DNA of 64,000 bases from Polyporus tsugae. Taxonomy: Eukaryota > Basidiomycota > Agaricomycetes > Polyporales > Polyporaceae. Below the pieces are notes generated by a model that did no database searches, was not told where the DNA came from, and was given only the letters and a program-made list of their open reading frames with translations. This document shows, piece after piece, positions 1 through 11,321 of the stretch; position 1 is the first letter of the stretch; every line of letters starts with the position of its first letter. The position numbers and the translations under genes were made by a program. The DNA is taken from positions 372,001 through 436,000 of the forward strand of contig JAHRBS010000013.1 in the NCBI GenBank assembly GCA_024305745.1, given 5' to 3'.

Positions 1-377
1 TTTCCGTACTTACGACGGGCTGCTCGAGACCGCTTGCGGCAGCTTGAGTGTGGATCGTCGTGAGCGTGCCGGTATCAGGCTGAGGCTGGGCTGAGGTATG
101 GGACGAAAATGGACGCTGGACAGCCACACGCTCGGCTGCGCAGCAAAGCGTCAAGATGCGCTCTTGGCGGGCATCCATGGCAAATGTGCGCCCGCCTGCT
201 ACTTTGCCCTCCTTGTTAGCCTTCTCTCTCGCCAGCATCTCGACTCTGCATTTTATGGCATATGTCGTCATTTACATCACTGCGGTCATAGTATAGTATT
301 TGCATGAGTCAAACGGGGAGAACCCACGATGTTGCAATCCCATGGCGGCCAAGCGGCGTGCCAACACCCGGCAGTGG
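1..377. other. Unique left flank of the array
   Basis: This stretch is not repeated elsewhere in the window. No convincing gene, RNA or repeat was seen; short open frames exist but have no family signature and no splice context. Sequence identity with the other units begins at about 378, so the flank ends where the tandem array starts. Because the break lies about 270 bp upstream of the first ThDP gene, copy 1 has a different distal promoter from copies 2-6. Confidence 0.6.
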
Positions 378-576
378 CAGATTTTGAGACGACATTTGTA
401 ACCCGTGTGAGTAGTTTTTTTGTTCATGTTTGCGGAGGACAGATGATCCCACTGCTGACTGTCTTATCCATTCAATGTGTCCGAGACCCCACGCGAGCTC
501 GAGAAGCTGAGTACGGGCCGCCGAGGACTACATCCTCACATGACACCCCCATGGGCGTATTTCCGTCCAGCCTGAC

Positions 577-649
577 CCTCGTAAAAACCTCTTTCTTATC
601 TTCCAAGCGAGGCCACACAGCTTCACTCATCTACGCCTCTCCTAGTGCA
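577..649 (+). promoter_or_regulatory. Proximal leader/promoter of ThDP gene copy 1
   Basis: A pyrimidine-rich tract (cctctttcttatcttcc, about 589-605) sits about 50 bp before the ATG, the arrangement common at fungal transcription starts. No clear TATA box is seen. Copies 2 and 3 lack 15 bp within this leader (after tatcttcc). Copies 4-6 carry aagtgagg where copy 1 has aagcgagg. The copies may therefore differ in expression, but this is inference. Confidence 0.35.
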
Positions 650-2808
650 ATGTACACCACCGCCTCTATGATCCTCAAGGCCCTCTCGGATGCAGGCATT
701 ACGCACGCATTCGTCAACTGGGGAAACGATCATCCCGCGTTCTTGGAAGACCTCGAGCGGGAGCGTATCGAGAACGGCAAAACCCCCATCGAGATAATCA
801 CTTGCCCACACGAGATGGTCGCGCTTAGCGCAGCTCAGGGCTACGCACAGGTAACCGGCAAGCCAGCAGCCGTTATAGTTCATGTTGATGTCGGAACCCA
901 GGTAAGCTCCGAATAGCCTTTCTTATAAATGTCCACGTTCACAGATAAGGTTTTCATCAGGGTCTTGGGGGCGCTGTCCATAACGTTGACCGGGGACACA
1001 CTCCTGTTCTCATCTTCGCCGGTCATGCACCTCATTCGTCGGACAAACGTCTGAAAGGAACCAAGAATGAATGGCCGATGTGGCACCAAGGTCAGTCCTC
1101 GTCATTAAGCTTTCAACACTCGTCTTACCTTCCACTGTAGATGTTCCGGACCAGCCGTCGATCGTTCGGCAGTACATGCGATACACCGCGCAGATCCAGA
1201 GCGGGAAGAATGCGAGACAGATGGTTTCGCGTGCCTTGCAAATGTTTGTGCATTCATCAACGTCTCCGGACATCTGCCATACCAACGCCTTTTCAGCGCA
1301 ACGAGCCAACCGAAAGGCCCTGTGTACCTTTGGGCCCGTCGCGAAACCACCGAGGAAGAAGTCGACGAGTCAATCTTCAAGGAGAAGTTGGATATTTTAA
1401 AGTGGCCGTCCGTGCAAGGGGGAGGGCTCCCCGACTCAGGTGATTCGAACTTCGCATGCCATTCGACGCCAGCCGTTGACCTTTCAAACCGCCCAGCTGT
1501 GAAGACGATCGTGGACGCGCTCCTCGTTGCCCAGTTCCCGCTCATCATCACCGCCAACTCCGGGCGCAACCCAAACACTGTCCCTCTCCTCTCCCAGCTC
1601 TCGACCCTCCTCGCGATCGGCGTGTACACATCGTGCCCGATGTCCATGTGCATCCCCTGGACGCACGAGAACTACATCGGCACGGCCTTTGGCGGGAAGA
1701 ACGACCTGCTCGAGCACGCCGATCTGCTCATCATCCTCGAGCTCGACGTCCCGTGGGTCGAAGCGGCAGGCAACAAGCCGCGCGACGGTGCGCGCGTCTT
1801 CGTCATCGACTCGGACCCGCTCAAGATGAACTGGGGCTGGCATCACGTCGACGCCGAGCTGCTCTGCAAGGCCGACCCGGAGACGGCCCTCACGCAGCTC
1901 GTCGCCGCGCTCGACGTGCCCGACGTCAAGGCTGCCACCGACTTGGTCGCGTCCCGCCAAGCTCGCCTGAGGGAGCTCCGCTCGGCGTGGGTGGCGTCCC
2001 AGGAAGAGGCGGAGGCGGCCAGATCGCTCTCGCCAGACTCGGAGAGCCCCACCGTGCCGTACGTCGTCGCGACGCTTCGCACCGCTGTGGCGACGCAGAC
2101 TGCGAGCAAGGGCGAGAAGGTTCTATGGGTCAACGAGGCGATCAGCAACTACCCGCTCGTGTGGACGTACCTGCGTCCCGAGCAGCCCGGGAGCGTGCTG
2201 GCTTCGGGAGGGACGAGCCTCGGGTACGGGCTTGGGGCGAGCATTGGGGCGTACCTCGGCGGGCTCGTCGCCAAGAAGGATTACGACCTGGTGGCGTACG
2301 TCGTGGGTGACGGGACGTTCTTGTTTGGGATCCCTGCGAGCGCGTTTTGGATCGCACGGCGGTACAACACGGTGAGTGGTGGTGGTCACTTACGTTCCCT
2401 TTCCCCTTTCGTCGGTCGAAAGGTCTATGGCACTGACAATACCCCTGTTGCAGCCGTTCCTCACCGTCATCCTCAACAATGGCGGCTGGAAGGTACGCGG
2501 GCCTTCCTGATTCGGGCCGTGAGGGAACCATGCTGACCAGTGCGCCGGTCCAGTCACCCAAGTTGTCTATGATGGGTGTTTACCCGGACGGATTGGGAAG
2601 CGTCGCCTCGGGCAACCAGCTCACTGTCGGGCTAGGGCCCGACTCGCCCGACTTCTCGCAGGTTGCCGTCGCAGCGGGCGGCGCGTGGGGTAAGCGCATC
2701 ACGAAGGCGGATGAGGTGCAGGGCGTGCTGGAGGAGGCTATCAGGGTCGTGTTGCAGGAGAAGAGGTGCGCGGTCGTGGACGTTGTCTTGGACTCGATAA
2801 ATGGGTGA
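650..2808 (+). CDS. ThDP-dependent enzyme, array copy 1
   Basis: Predicted 617-aa enzyme of the thiamine-diphosphate superfamily with N (PYR), middle and C (PP) domains; acetolactate synthase/benzoylformate decarboxylase-like. Exons: 650-901, 961-1090, 1141-1243, 1297-2371, 2454-2492, 2554-2808, all GT-AG. Visible landmarks are the catalytic Glu55 in PHEMVALSAAQGYA, and the ThDP/Mg motif GDG at 499-501 followed by NN at 528-529. The motif is split by intron 4, and the NN lies in a 39-nt exon. The ATG was chosen because the PYR domain begins at once (MYTTASMILKAL) and no upstream extension is conserved. There is no mitochondrial presequence, so it is probably cytosolic and not the biosynthetic Ilv2. 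The family normally decarboxylates 2-keto acids or joins aldehydes; the substrate cannot be read from sequence. Copy-specific: Ser157 and the 53-bp intron 3 allele shared only with copy 6. Confidence 0.9.
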
Positions 2809-2979
2809 GCAGAGGTGGGTGTGCGTGGTGGCATGTGGTGAGTGTGCGGGCGTCGGGTGGGGGACAGGTACGTGGCCGCCTCGCGTGTAGGGGGCGCCGT
2901 GAATGGACTACGCGGTGCTGAATCTGTGCGTGCTAGAATCTCCCTGATCGATCACTTTCCTCTGTACACTCAAAGGCCC

Positions 2980-3117
2980 GTTGGTCTCATTCAGAGGGTT
3001 GGTCTCATTCAGAGGGTTGGTTTAATTCGATGCTCGGGGGATTGGTCTCATTCAATGCCAAGGGGATTGGTTTAATTCGATGCTCGGGGGCAATATTTCA
3101 TTCTGTGCTCAGAGGGA
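2980..3117. repeat. Minisatellite in spacer 1
   Basis: About six imperfect repeats of 18-26 bp share the core ttggt(c/t)t(c/a)attc. Two carry cattcagaggg, two carry aattcgatgctcggggg, and there are two diverged versions. The same tract occurs at the same place, about 170 bp after the stop codon, in every spacer. Confidence 0.8.
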
Positions 3118-6100
3118 GGATATCCGCAGAGGAGCAGATTTGGCAGGATACACCCTCGGAGGGATCAGAGAGCAGAGGAGATTTGAAGACTCATACATGG
3201 CAGCTCTCCGCACACAATCCATGCACATAAGTTCGTAAAAATACATAGGTATGCGAGTGCGCTCTCGTGGGCAAAACAAAAGAGTCCGTTCAGAAGAATC
3301 AGAACACAAGGATCGCGTCCAAGTAAGCAAGCGCCTATTTCCCTGTTCCTAGCGACGGCGCGTCCGTCCGATGCCATCTCTCCCTCCACCACCATCGCAC
3401 TCTCCGCCCTCCCCCGCTCGTATGTTCTTGACAGAGTGTGGCTCTGTGTTGCAGGGTTTCGTCAATTCGTGGCTTGCACTTGGGACTCACTCGGACTCAC
3501 CTCGACTCGCGACTGTGCCGGTGGCTTCGGACGTGTTCTCACAGCTCGGAATCTCGTTCTCGCTCTCTCAGGTTCGTATTGACGTGGCTGCTGGAGGTTG
3601 TACACTGCACAAAGACTCGAAAAGTTAGAACATGCTGAGATATCGGGGGTGTCGAGATTCGCACCCGGTGAGTCCGTTGTCGTGCCCCGGGAGCTGGCTG
3701 GTCCCGCCAATGTGGCTGACATGGATGTGGACCAGGAGGTTTTTGTGGAGCGCGAGCATGGTGAGCCCCGGCCGGGGAAAGCATGGCCGGGTATGGGCAC
3801 TCAACGCCTCGAGAGAGACAAAGTGTGGGATGAGGCGTTGAGCAGAAAAGAAGAGAGAAACGCGTGCACCGCTGCATGGACGATGATGCTGACTGTTGAT
3901 TTGACAGATCTCGGATGCTCGGCCCCTTCCGCGGTGAGGGACCAAACAAGATAACTGGATGCTGGAGGTGTGCGCTAGGACAGGTCAAGGACTCTGTCCG
4001 GGACGTCCGTCGCGGCGTGCAGGATGTCCGTCGACCTCCGTCCCAGCCGGGAGACTTGGCGAGCAAGGAGTGCATGCGTGGTTGAGCATGTGAAGTCGAC
4101 AGCACGGGAGAACGGAGAGTAAAGGAGTACGCGCACCATAGCTAACTTCGGATGCGACAGGTCCAGGACACCACCTCGGTTCGCGTTGAAGGACGTCGAC
4201 GGACTCGGCTGATAGTAGCATCCCTCCCATCTGTGTCGGCGGCCGGTTCTGTCCAACAGCCACCATCGGGTTATGTGACTGGGGTCCGGCCGAGACATTC
4301 GGGAGTAAACAAGAAGCGCGACGTCCCAGGAGTGCCAGAGTGTGTAGCCAGGAGGCCGGTGCGCGCTGGGACGGCTGTCTGGCTGTGGGATCCCCGCGAG
4401 ATGCGCACGGACGGCGCGCGGCGTAGATAACTCCATTGACCTTCGTCCCGGGCCCAATCGGGAGACTTGACACGCCTGTCTCCTAGCGGCCGTTGCGTTG
4501 CTCGGTGGTGCATGTGTACGCTAACAAGCACTATTTCAGACACAAATTCGCCCGAACGAGGTCAGTGACTCACCTGTTTTCCAGAACAGCTCCATTGTGT
4601 CGTCCTGCGTGTTGTCGTCCACTCCCTAGGAGGACCATGCTGTGTGACCCATATGTTGTCCATCGGAAATATATTATACACTGCGTATATGGCACTCACC
4701 AGTTCTTCCGTGCGAGTGCGTGAAGGCTTGTGCTGACTGCGTCGGGGTGGGAACACCATGTACGTCTGCGCGGGTGGCTGGTAACAACTGAAGGTGGCAG
4801 ATAGTCACGAAGCGGGGGAAAGAGAGTCGACATGGACCCGGAGGACACGTCGAGTAAATGTCGGACATCCAGCCAGCGTGCATAGGCGGTCGGATGTAGT
4901 CCGAACTCGGATCATGAGGGTATATTACGAGCTGGAAGCGTCGGGACAGCAATCTGTACACGCGACAGGGCTAGCGCTCGAGAGCCGAGATGTCCTTCCC
5001 AGTTTCAGGTCATCTTGAGCGGTGGCATGCTACATGGCAAACCAAGAGTCTCTCCCAACATAAGTACAGTACGCAGGGCGCACCATAGTCAACCTCATAT
5101 GGCATTCAAAACAACTTGCAGACGAGGACCCAGAACCCGTAGACTCGGTGCGATCCACAGACACACGCGCACCCACATACAAACAAATCAAATAGCACAG
5201 TAAACATCACTTACGCGATCTGTCCGCGCCCATTTTCGCTTGGCTATGTTTGATTTTCCCGTCGGCCAGTGGGCGCGATCCAGCGCCGCGAACACTTGGC
5301 ATTGCCTCAGCCTTCTCCCGAGGATTCCCAAATATCTACAGGGCGACTGAGATCAGTAGCAGCACAGTCCACACATCCGGAAGAGACAGTACATGTTGCC
5401 AGCAAAAGGGTCTTGGATGGTTGTTGTCTATGTCGAGATTGCGAGCGCACACCGGTCGGCGGTCGAAACCCATCTCTTTTGCAGCCGAGTTGTTTCAAGG
5501 GGGACGGCCAAGCTCTTGCGCTTGGGCGGACGTCGGGTGGCGTACCTGGGAGATGGAAAGTGTCAATTCCTACGCGCGCACTGACCCCGTTCGAGAGCGG
5601 GAGACGCGCCGTGCATGACCTGATACGGAGACACATCAATTGCGTCGATTGCTGGGAAAAGTCGTAGGAGTCTTTGCGGCCCCGAATGGAGCTTGCTGCA
5701 CTCCAGATCCGTTAGCATCACGCTGCAGACCCAGGCTCAGTAACCACCTACGCACTCACCTGGGACTGGCGGAGCGGTGTCTTCCTGAGTTCTGATGCCC
5801 ACCCACGAGGTCGACCGCGTCCGGATGCTCCGAACGACGCGAGCTCGACGTCCGACCGGACGAAAGTGCTGCCCTATCGGTCGGAAGCTTGGGCTCGGAC
5901 CAAGCAGTTGCCGGTTGTCGGTGGAGCCGAGAGTGCGCTTGGTGCAATCGGACAACCTACGCGCCCCGTCCTGAGACTTCATCACTGCCTCGGTGACTCG
6001 TTCCAGGCTCCGTATGGGTAGTCGAGAGCCGTTGGAGCGATCGCCACGGACAGAGAGAGGGTGGGAGAGCGTGTGCGCCAACTGCACCGTCCGCCGACGA

Positions 6101-8204
6101 AATCCGTCCAAACACGGAATTCCAAATGTCTTCCGGCGGCGGCGCAAACACTCCAGATGTGTCGCACTGGACGTACCGAGTCTAAAAAAATAGCCCGCAC
6201 CGCCGTCCAGTGCGAGGCCGACGCAGGAGAGGCCGCGCATTGCAGGTGACCGTGAAAATGCAATGAAAACACCGTTTTTGCAACCTCATTGGATGGTGGC
6301 CGAAACGGCCGCGCACGTTGCACGGGTGTGCAGGGATGCACCACGTTTGGTTTCTGCCGGAAGCGACGCCTGTGACAGAAGTTATGACAATTTCCCGGGT
6401 CCCGGCCTCCAATTGAATGCGACGCCGCTCGATCGTACCGGCTCGGATTGTTGTCGAATCACCTGTACAAGACTCAGTACCATCGCCTGACGTCGGAGAG
6501 ACACGCGCACGAGCCGTGCGAGATGATTGACTGAAAGTCGATGACGACCTCATGCCGGTCGTGCCATCAGTCGCAATTTTGGGAGACCATCGAGAACCGG
6601 CTCCAGTGGCCGCGGATGAGAGCTTTGGTGGCGCGGAGATGCTTCAGTTGGCTTGCTGACTGGTTGAATATGTGAGGACGACCGGGAGTTCAGAGATACG
6701 GCAGACCGCCATCTCCACAGCTCCACCGCAGGGATCGAGCTCCAACGGATTTCTATGCCGAGGTTGCAAGAATATACATGAACACGACACTGCTGGCGGG
6801 CAGATGGGAAAAAGTGACACTCACGAGGGGTGCCCTCGAGCTACATGCTCGACTCGACTCGACGTGAAGCGGTGTCTGCGCGACGCCTGCGTCCTTGTCC
6901 CCGCCGTGCCATGTCCCTGTCCCGCGTGCAGCCCCAGGCAGCCCCTCAACGATGGGTCAGAATGCTGGACCAAGTAGTCGGTTGTTCGTTGCAGTCGGAG
7001 CTGCGTCCGGTACGGCCCACCACCCGCCCCGCGCGTGTCCTGCCCAGCAACCCTCAACCGAGAACAGGTCTTTCCGGCCAAACTGCGGCATGCACACACT
7101 CTCTGTGACCTCAAGCATCCATCTAGGACGCCTCACCCTCTCCCGATAACTGAGGGAGGCCAGGAGAGGCGATCATGCACCTCAAGGCCGGGCACCGAAA
7201 CCCGCCAAAACATGAATTTCAAAACATTTATTACACGCACGTAAACGTGTCGTACATGTAGTACACGACCGTCTTGAGCCCACTCCGACCGCCTACCAGG
7301 CGATCCGACGCAAACTGGTGCTGGGAGAGCCCGCACAATCTCGGCTGCCGTGAAACCGCCATGAAAACGGCGTGGCGTGCCGTCGACCTCTTCGGATCAT
7401 CGCAGGAATGGCCGCCAACATTGCGGACGGCGTACGGGGGTGTACGAAGCCCGGTGGTGTCGTACCCCGACGTCTAGAAAAGAATTTATTGCGCACCTTG
7501 GCACTTCCAGTCCCCAAACCCTGGCCACGATGGCCGCCGTCGGCTCGTCTTGGCGTCGGAAGGTCTGTCTGAAGCCTGGCGTGGTCTTCTGAAGCCTCGT
7601 TGATGCAGGCGGAGGCCGCCCGGGATGAGAAGATGCTGGGCAAGAGGTCGCCTTGGCCAATCATGCTCTCGGAGCACAAAATTGAAACCTGGCGGGCCGA
7701 CACGGGAGCAAACCAGGCGTCGCAGGCGTATCCCAGCATGCTCGCACGCTCGTTCCGTATCCAGTTTCTCGTATCCTGGAAAGACCGAGCAGAAAGCCCA
7801 CCACGACCAAGTGCAGATGCCATCCCTCCATCCTGGATGGTAGTGCCGCGCGCACCATGTGAGTACGCACACGCCGTCAGAAACAACGTCGGGACGCACG
7901 TAGTAATGTGCGATCCGAGCGCGGGGCGTGGCATCCCTTTGCATCGGCAGTTGAAACCATTCCGAGACGCAAGGGGTGACGCGTAGGCGGGGCAGCTGGG
8001 AGATGGGAGATGGGATGCGAAGCGACGGCAACCAAGGAGTAGCGGAGGGTCGTGGAGTCTGGGCATGGGCGACTACGCGATCGGGAGTACGAGGCGGCGG
8101 CGCGGTGATGGGCTTGGAGGATGGAAGATGGAAAAAAGAAAATGGGCGGGACGTGATCGATGATCCATGGTCCGTGCACACCCTCCGAAGCGCTGCTCGA
8201 CAGG

Positions 8205-8213
8205 GATATAAAT
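8205..8213 (+). promoter_or_regulatory. TATA box in spacer 1
   Basis: gatataaat is followed 30-45 bp downstream by a pyrimidine-rich stretch (ccatccctcccca), the usual spacing for a fungal start site. It lies 162 bp before the candidate frame at 8375 and about 950 bp before ThDP copy 2. The identical box occurs at 16718, 25231 and 33712; at 42225 it is gatataaac. Confidence 0.45.
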
Positions 8214-8374
8214 GGGAGGGACGAGCGGGTTACGACTCACCATCCCTCCCCAGATCATAGCAGTAGTACCACTCACCGCCCATTGCCCAGCACCGAGCCT
8301 GCTCTTCCTGTGCCCCCCTGTAGACCTTTGACGGCCGACTCCACACAGGTGTTGCACGAGATGGCAAGGTTTGC

Positions 8375-8935
8375 ATGAGCCCCCGTACTCCACAGGCTGT
8401 CGCACGGACACGAGTCGAGATGCAGGCGGCAGCGATGGCTGTCGTAGGGTTTGGGGGCAACGTAGTGTTTAAGGAGCGTCGTGGAGGGGTTGGTTACTAT
8501 GTGAGTACATCAGAGTGGGCAAGCATGTGGAGACTGGTACTTACCAGGCAGGATTATAGGGATTCTCACAGAGCGGGCGGAGCTGGGGTCGCGATAGAGG
8601 CGAGGGACGGAGAGTGGGAGGCGAAAAATGGGTTAGAAGACGGCGGAGCTGGGGGAAGAGAACCGAGTGGCCGAGTACACAGAGGGCGAAAATTTGAGGT
8701 GCACTGCGTTGAAAGTGAGGTCCACGAGGCTGCAAACGGAAGGAGAACGGTCGAGAAACGAACACTGAAGCCAGTGAGGACGTCTGGAAAGGACTCGGAT
8801 CTGTGTCCAATCCAAAACCATTGCCACACGCTTCGGCATCGGCCGGACCGCGTCAGCTTGAGCGCCACCTTCGAATCCGGGTGCTGTTCTTCTACCAGCT
8901 TCCAGCGATGTCAGATTTTGAGACGACATTTGTAA
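8375..8935 (+). CDS. Candidate ORF of unknown function, spacer 1
   Basis: An open frame of 186 codons lies downstream of a TATA box. A canonical 51-nt intron (8501-8551, GTGAGT to CAG with a CTTAC branch-like site) fits inside it and keeps the frame either way. Spliced, the product would be about 169 aa, rich in Gly, Arg and Glu after a short Ala/Val/Gly-rich start (MAVVGFGGNVVFKERRGG). No family was recognised. Equivalent frames are at 16888-17448, 25401-25961, 33882-34442 and 42395-42955. Differences among them include several amino-acid changes (for example G to E in spacer 4, R to H in spacer 5), so coding constraint is not evident. It could equally be a non-coding transcript or chance. 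Confidence 0.2.
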   Translation: MSPRTPQAVARTRVEMQAAAMAVVGFGGNVVFKERRGGVGYYVSTSEWASMWRLVLTRQDYRDSHRAGGAGVAIEARDGEWEAKNGLEDGGAGGREPSGRVHRGRKFEVHCVESEVHEAANGRRTVEKRTLKPVRTSGKDSDLCPIQNHCHTLRHRPDRVSLSATFESGCCSSTSFQRCQILRRHL

Positions 8936-9163
8936 CCCGTGTGGGTGGCGTTTGTGTTCACGTCGGAGGACAGACGACCCCAGCTGACTGTCTTATCCAT
9001 TCAATGTGTCCGAGACCCCACGCGAGCTCGAGAAGCTACGTACGGGCCGCCGAGGACTACATCCTCACATGACACCCCCATGGGCGTATTTCCGTCCAGC
9101 CTGACCCTCGTAAAAACCTCTTTCTTATCTTCCGCTTCACTCATCTACGCCTCTCCTAGTGCA

Positions 9164-11321
9164 ATGTACACCACCGCCTCTATGATCTTCAAGGCCCTCT
9201 CGGATGCAGGCATTACGCACGCATTCGTCAACTGGGGAAACGATCATCCCGCCTTCTTGGAAGACCTCGAGCGGGAGCGTGTCGAGAATGGCAAAACCCC
9301 CATCGAGATAATCACTTGCCCACACGAGATGGTCGCGCTTAGCGCAGCTCAGGGCTACGCACAGGTAACCGGCAAGCCAGCAGCCGTTATAGTTCATGTT
9401 GATGTCGGAACCCAGGTAAGCTCCGAATAGCCTTTCTTATAAATGTCCACGTTCACAGATAAGGTTTTCATCAGGGTCTTGGGGGCGCTGTCCATAACGT
9501 TGACCGGGGACACACTCCTGTTCTCATCTTCGCCGGTCATGCACCTCATTCGTCGGACAAACGTCTGAAGGGAACCAAGAACGAATGGCCGATGTGGCAC
9601 CAAGGTCAGTTCCCGTCATCAAGTTTTCAACACTTGTCTTACCTTCCATTGTAGATGTTCCGGACCAGCCGTCGATTGTTCGGCAGTACATGCGATACAC
9701 CGCGCAGATCCAGAGCGGGAAGAACGCGAGACAAATGGTTTTGCGTGCCTTGCAAATGTTTGTGCTTTCACAACATCTCCAGCTACTTACCGTACCAACG
9801 CCTCTTCAGCGCGACAAGCCAACCGAAAGGCCCTGTGTACCTTTGGGCCCGTCGCGAAACCACCGAGGAAGAAGTCGACGAGTCAATCTTCAAGGAGAAG
9901 TTGGATATTTTAAAGTGGCCGTCCGTGCAAGGGGGAGGGCTCCCCGACTCAGGTGATTCGAACTTCGCATGCCATTCGACGCCAGCCGTTGACCTTTCAA
10001 ACCGCCCAGCTGTGAAGACGATCGTGGACGCGCTCCTCGTTGCCCAGTTCCCGCTCATCATCACCGCCAACTCCGGGCGCAACCCAAACACTGTCCCTCT
10101 CCTCTCCCAGCTCTCGACCCTCCTCGCGATCGGCGTGTACACATCGTGCCCGATGTCCATGTGCATCCCCTGGACGCACGAGAACTACATCGGCACGGCC
10201 TTTGGCGGGAAGAACGACCTGCTCGAGCACGCCGATCTGCTCATCATCCTCGAGCTCGACGTCCCGTGGGTCGAAGCGGCAGGCAACAAGCCGCGCGACG
10301 GTGCGCGCGTCTTCGTCATCGACTCGGACCCGCTCAAGATGAACTGGGGCTGGCATCACGTCGACGCCGAGCTGCTCTGCAAGGCCGACCCGGAGACGGC
10401 CCTCACGCAGCTCGTCGCCGCGCTCGACGTGCCCGACGTCAAGGCTGCCACCGACTTGGTCGCGTCCCGCCAAGCTCGCCTGAGGGAGCTCCGCTCGGCG
10501 TGGGTGGCGTCCCAGGAAGAGGCGGAGGCGGCCAGATCGCTCTCGCCAGACTCGGAGAGCCCCACCGTGCCGTACGTCGTCGCGACGCTTCGCACCGCTG
10601 TGGCGACGCAGACTGCGAGCAAGGGCGAGAAGGTTCTATGGGTCAACGAGGCGATCAGCAACTACCCGCTCGTGTGGACGTACCTGCGTCCCGAGCAGCC
10701 CGGGAGCGTGCTGGCTTCGGGAGGGACGAGCCTCGGGTACGGGCTTGGGGCGAGCATTGGGGCGTACCTCGGCGGGCTCGTCGCCAAGAAGGATTACGAC
10801 CTGGTGGCGTACGTCGTGGGTGACGGGACGTTCTTGTTTGGGATCCCTGCGAGCGCGTTTTGGATCGCACGGCGGTACAACACGGTGAGTGGTGGTGGTC
10901 ACTTACGTTCCCTTTCCCCTTTCGTCGGTCGAAAGGTCTATGGCACTGACAATACCCCTGTTGCAGCCGTTCCTCACCGTCATCCTCAACAATGGCGGCT
11001 GGAAGGTACGCGGGCCTTCCTGATTCGGGCCGTGAGGGAACCATGCTGACCAGTGCGCCGGTCCAGTCACCCAAGTTGTCTATGATGGGTGTTTACCCGG
11101 ACGGATTGGGAAGCGTCGCCTCGGGCAACCAGCTCACTGTCGGGCTAGGGCCCGACTCGCCCGACTTCTCGCAGGTTGCCGTCGCAGCGGGCGGCGCGTG
11201 GGGTAAGCGCATCACGAAGGCGGATGAGGTGCAGGGCGTGCTGGAGGAGGCTATCAGGGTCGTGTTGCAGGAGAAGAGGTGCGCGGTCGTGGACGTTGTC
11301 TTGGACTCGATAAATGGGTGA
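9164..11321 (+). CDS. ThDP-dependent enzyme, array copy 2
   Basis: Second copy, open throughout, 617 aa after removal of five introns. Exons: 9164-9415, 9475-9604, 9655-9757, 9810-10884, 10967-11005, 11067-11321. Catalytic Glu55, GDG 499-501 and NN 528-529 are intact. It differs from copy 1 by Leu9 to Phe, Ile40 to Val and Ser157 to Leu, and by a different 52-bp intron 3 (gtttgtgctttcac...cctcttcag). Its upstream region is spacer DNA rather than unique flank, and the leader lacks 15 bp present in copy 1. Confidence 0.9.

Larger units (their letters stand above)
2809..9163. repeat. Array spacer 1
   Basis: This 6.36-kb stretch separates ThDP copies 1 and 2 and is almost identical to spacers 2 and 3. 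It contains a minisatellite (2980-3117), a TATA box (8205-8213) and a 186-codon open frame (8375-8935). On the minus strand, canonical donor hexamers occur at 4568-4573, 4694-4699, 5209-5214 and 5754-5759, which could mark a decayed or unrecognised reverse gene. Reverse open frames here are cut by stops that are absent in spacer 5 (39777-40595). No reverse transcriptase, transposase, terminal repeat or known domain was recognised. Confidence 0.75.

Noticed and set aside
329..649. N-terminal extension of ThDP copy 1 from an upstream ATG in frame
   Set aside because: The upstream part crosses the array junction, is not open or not in frame in copies 2-6, and adds residues before a domain that naturally begins at MYTTAS.
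1484..1960. Long antisense and alternate-frame ORFs within exon 4 of every ThDP copy (e.g. 158 aa on -, 225 aa on +)
   Set aside because: They are shadows of a GC-rich coding exon, with Arg/Ala/Ser-rich low-complexity products and no family features.
2373..2536. Reading through intron 4 as coding
   Set aside because: It shifts the frame, loses the NN of the ThDP motif and ignores clear GTGAGT and TTGCAG splice signals.
2980..3117. Possible CRISPR-like repeat array
   Set aside because: Repeats are imperfect, adjoining and without unique spacers, in a eukaryotic context; it is a minisatellite.
7293..8066. 257-aa reverse ORF in the spacers
   Set aside because: A 22-bp deletion in spacers 4 and 5 breaks its frame and the product shows no recognisable domain.
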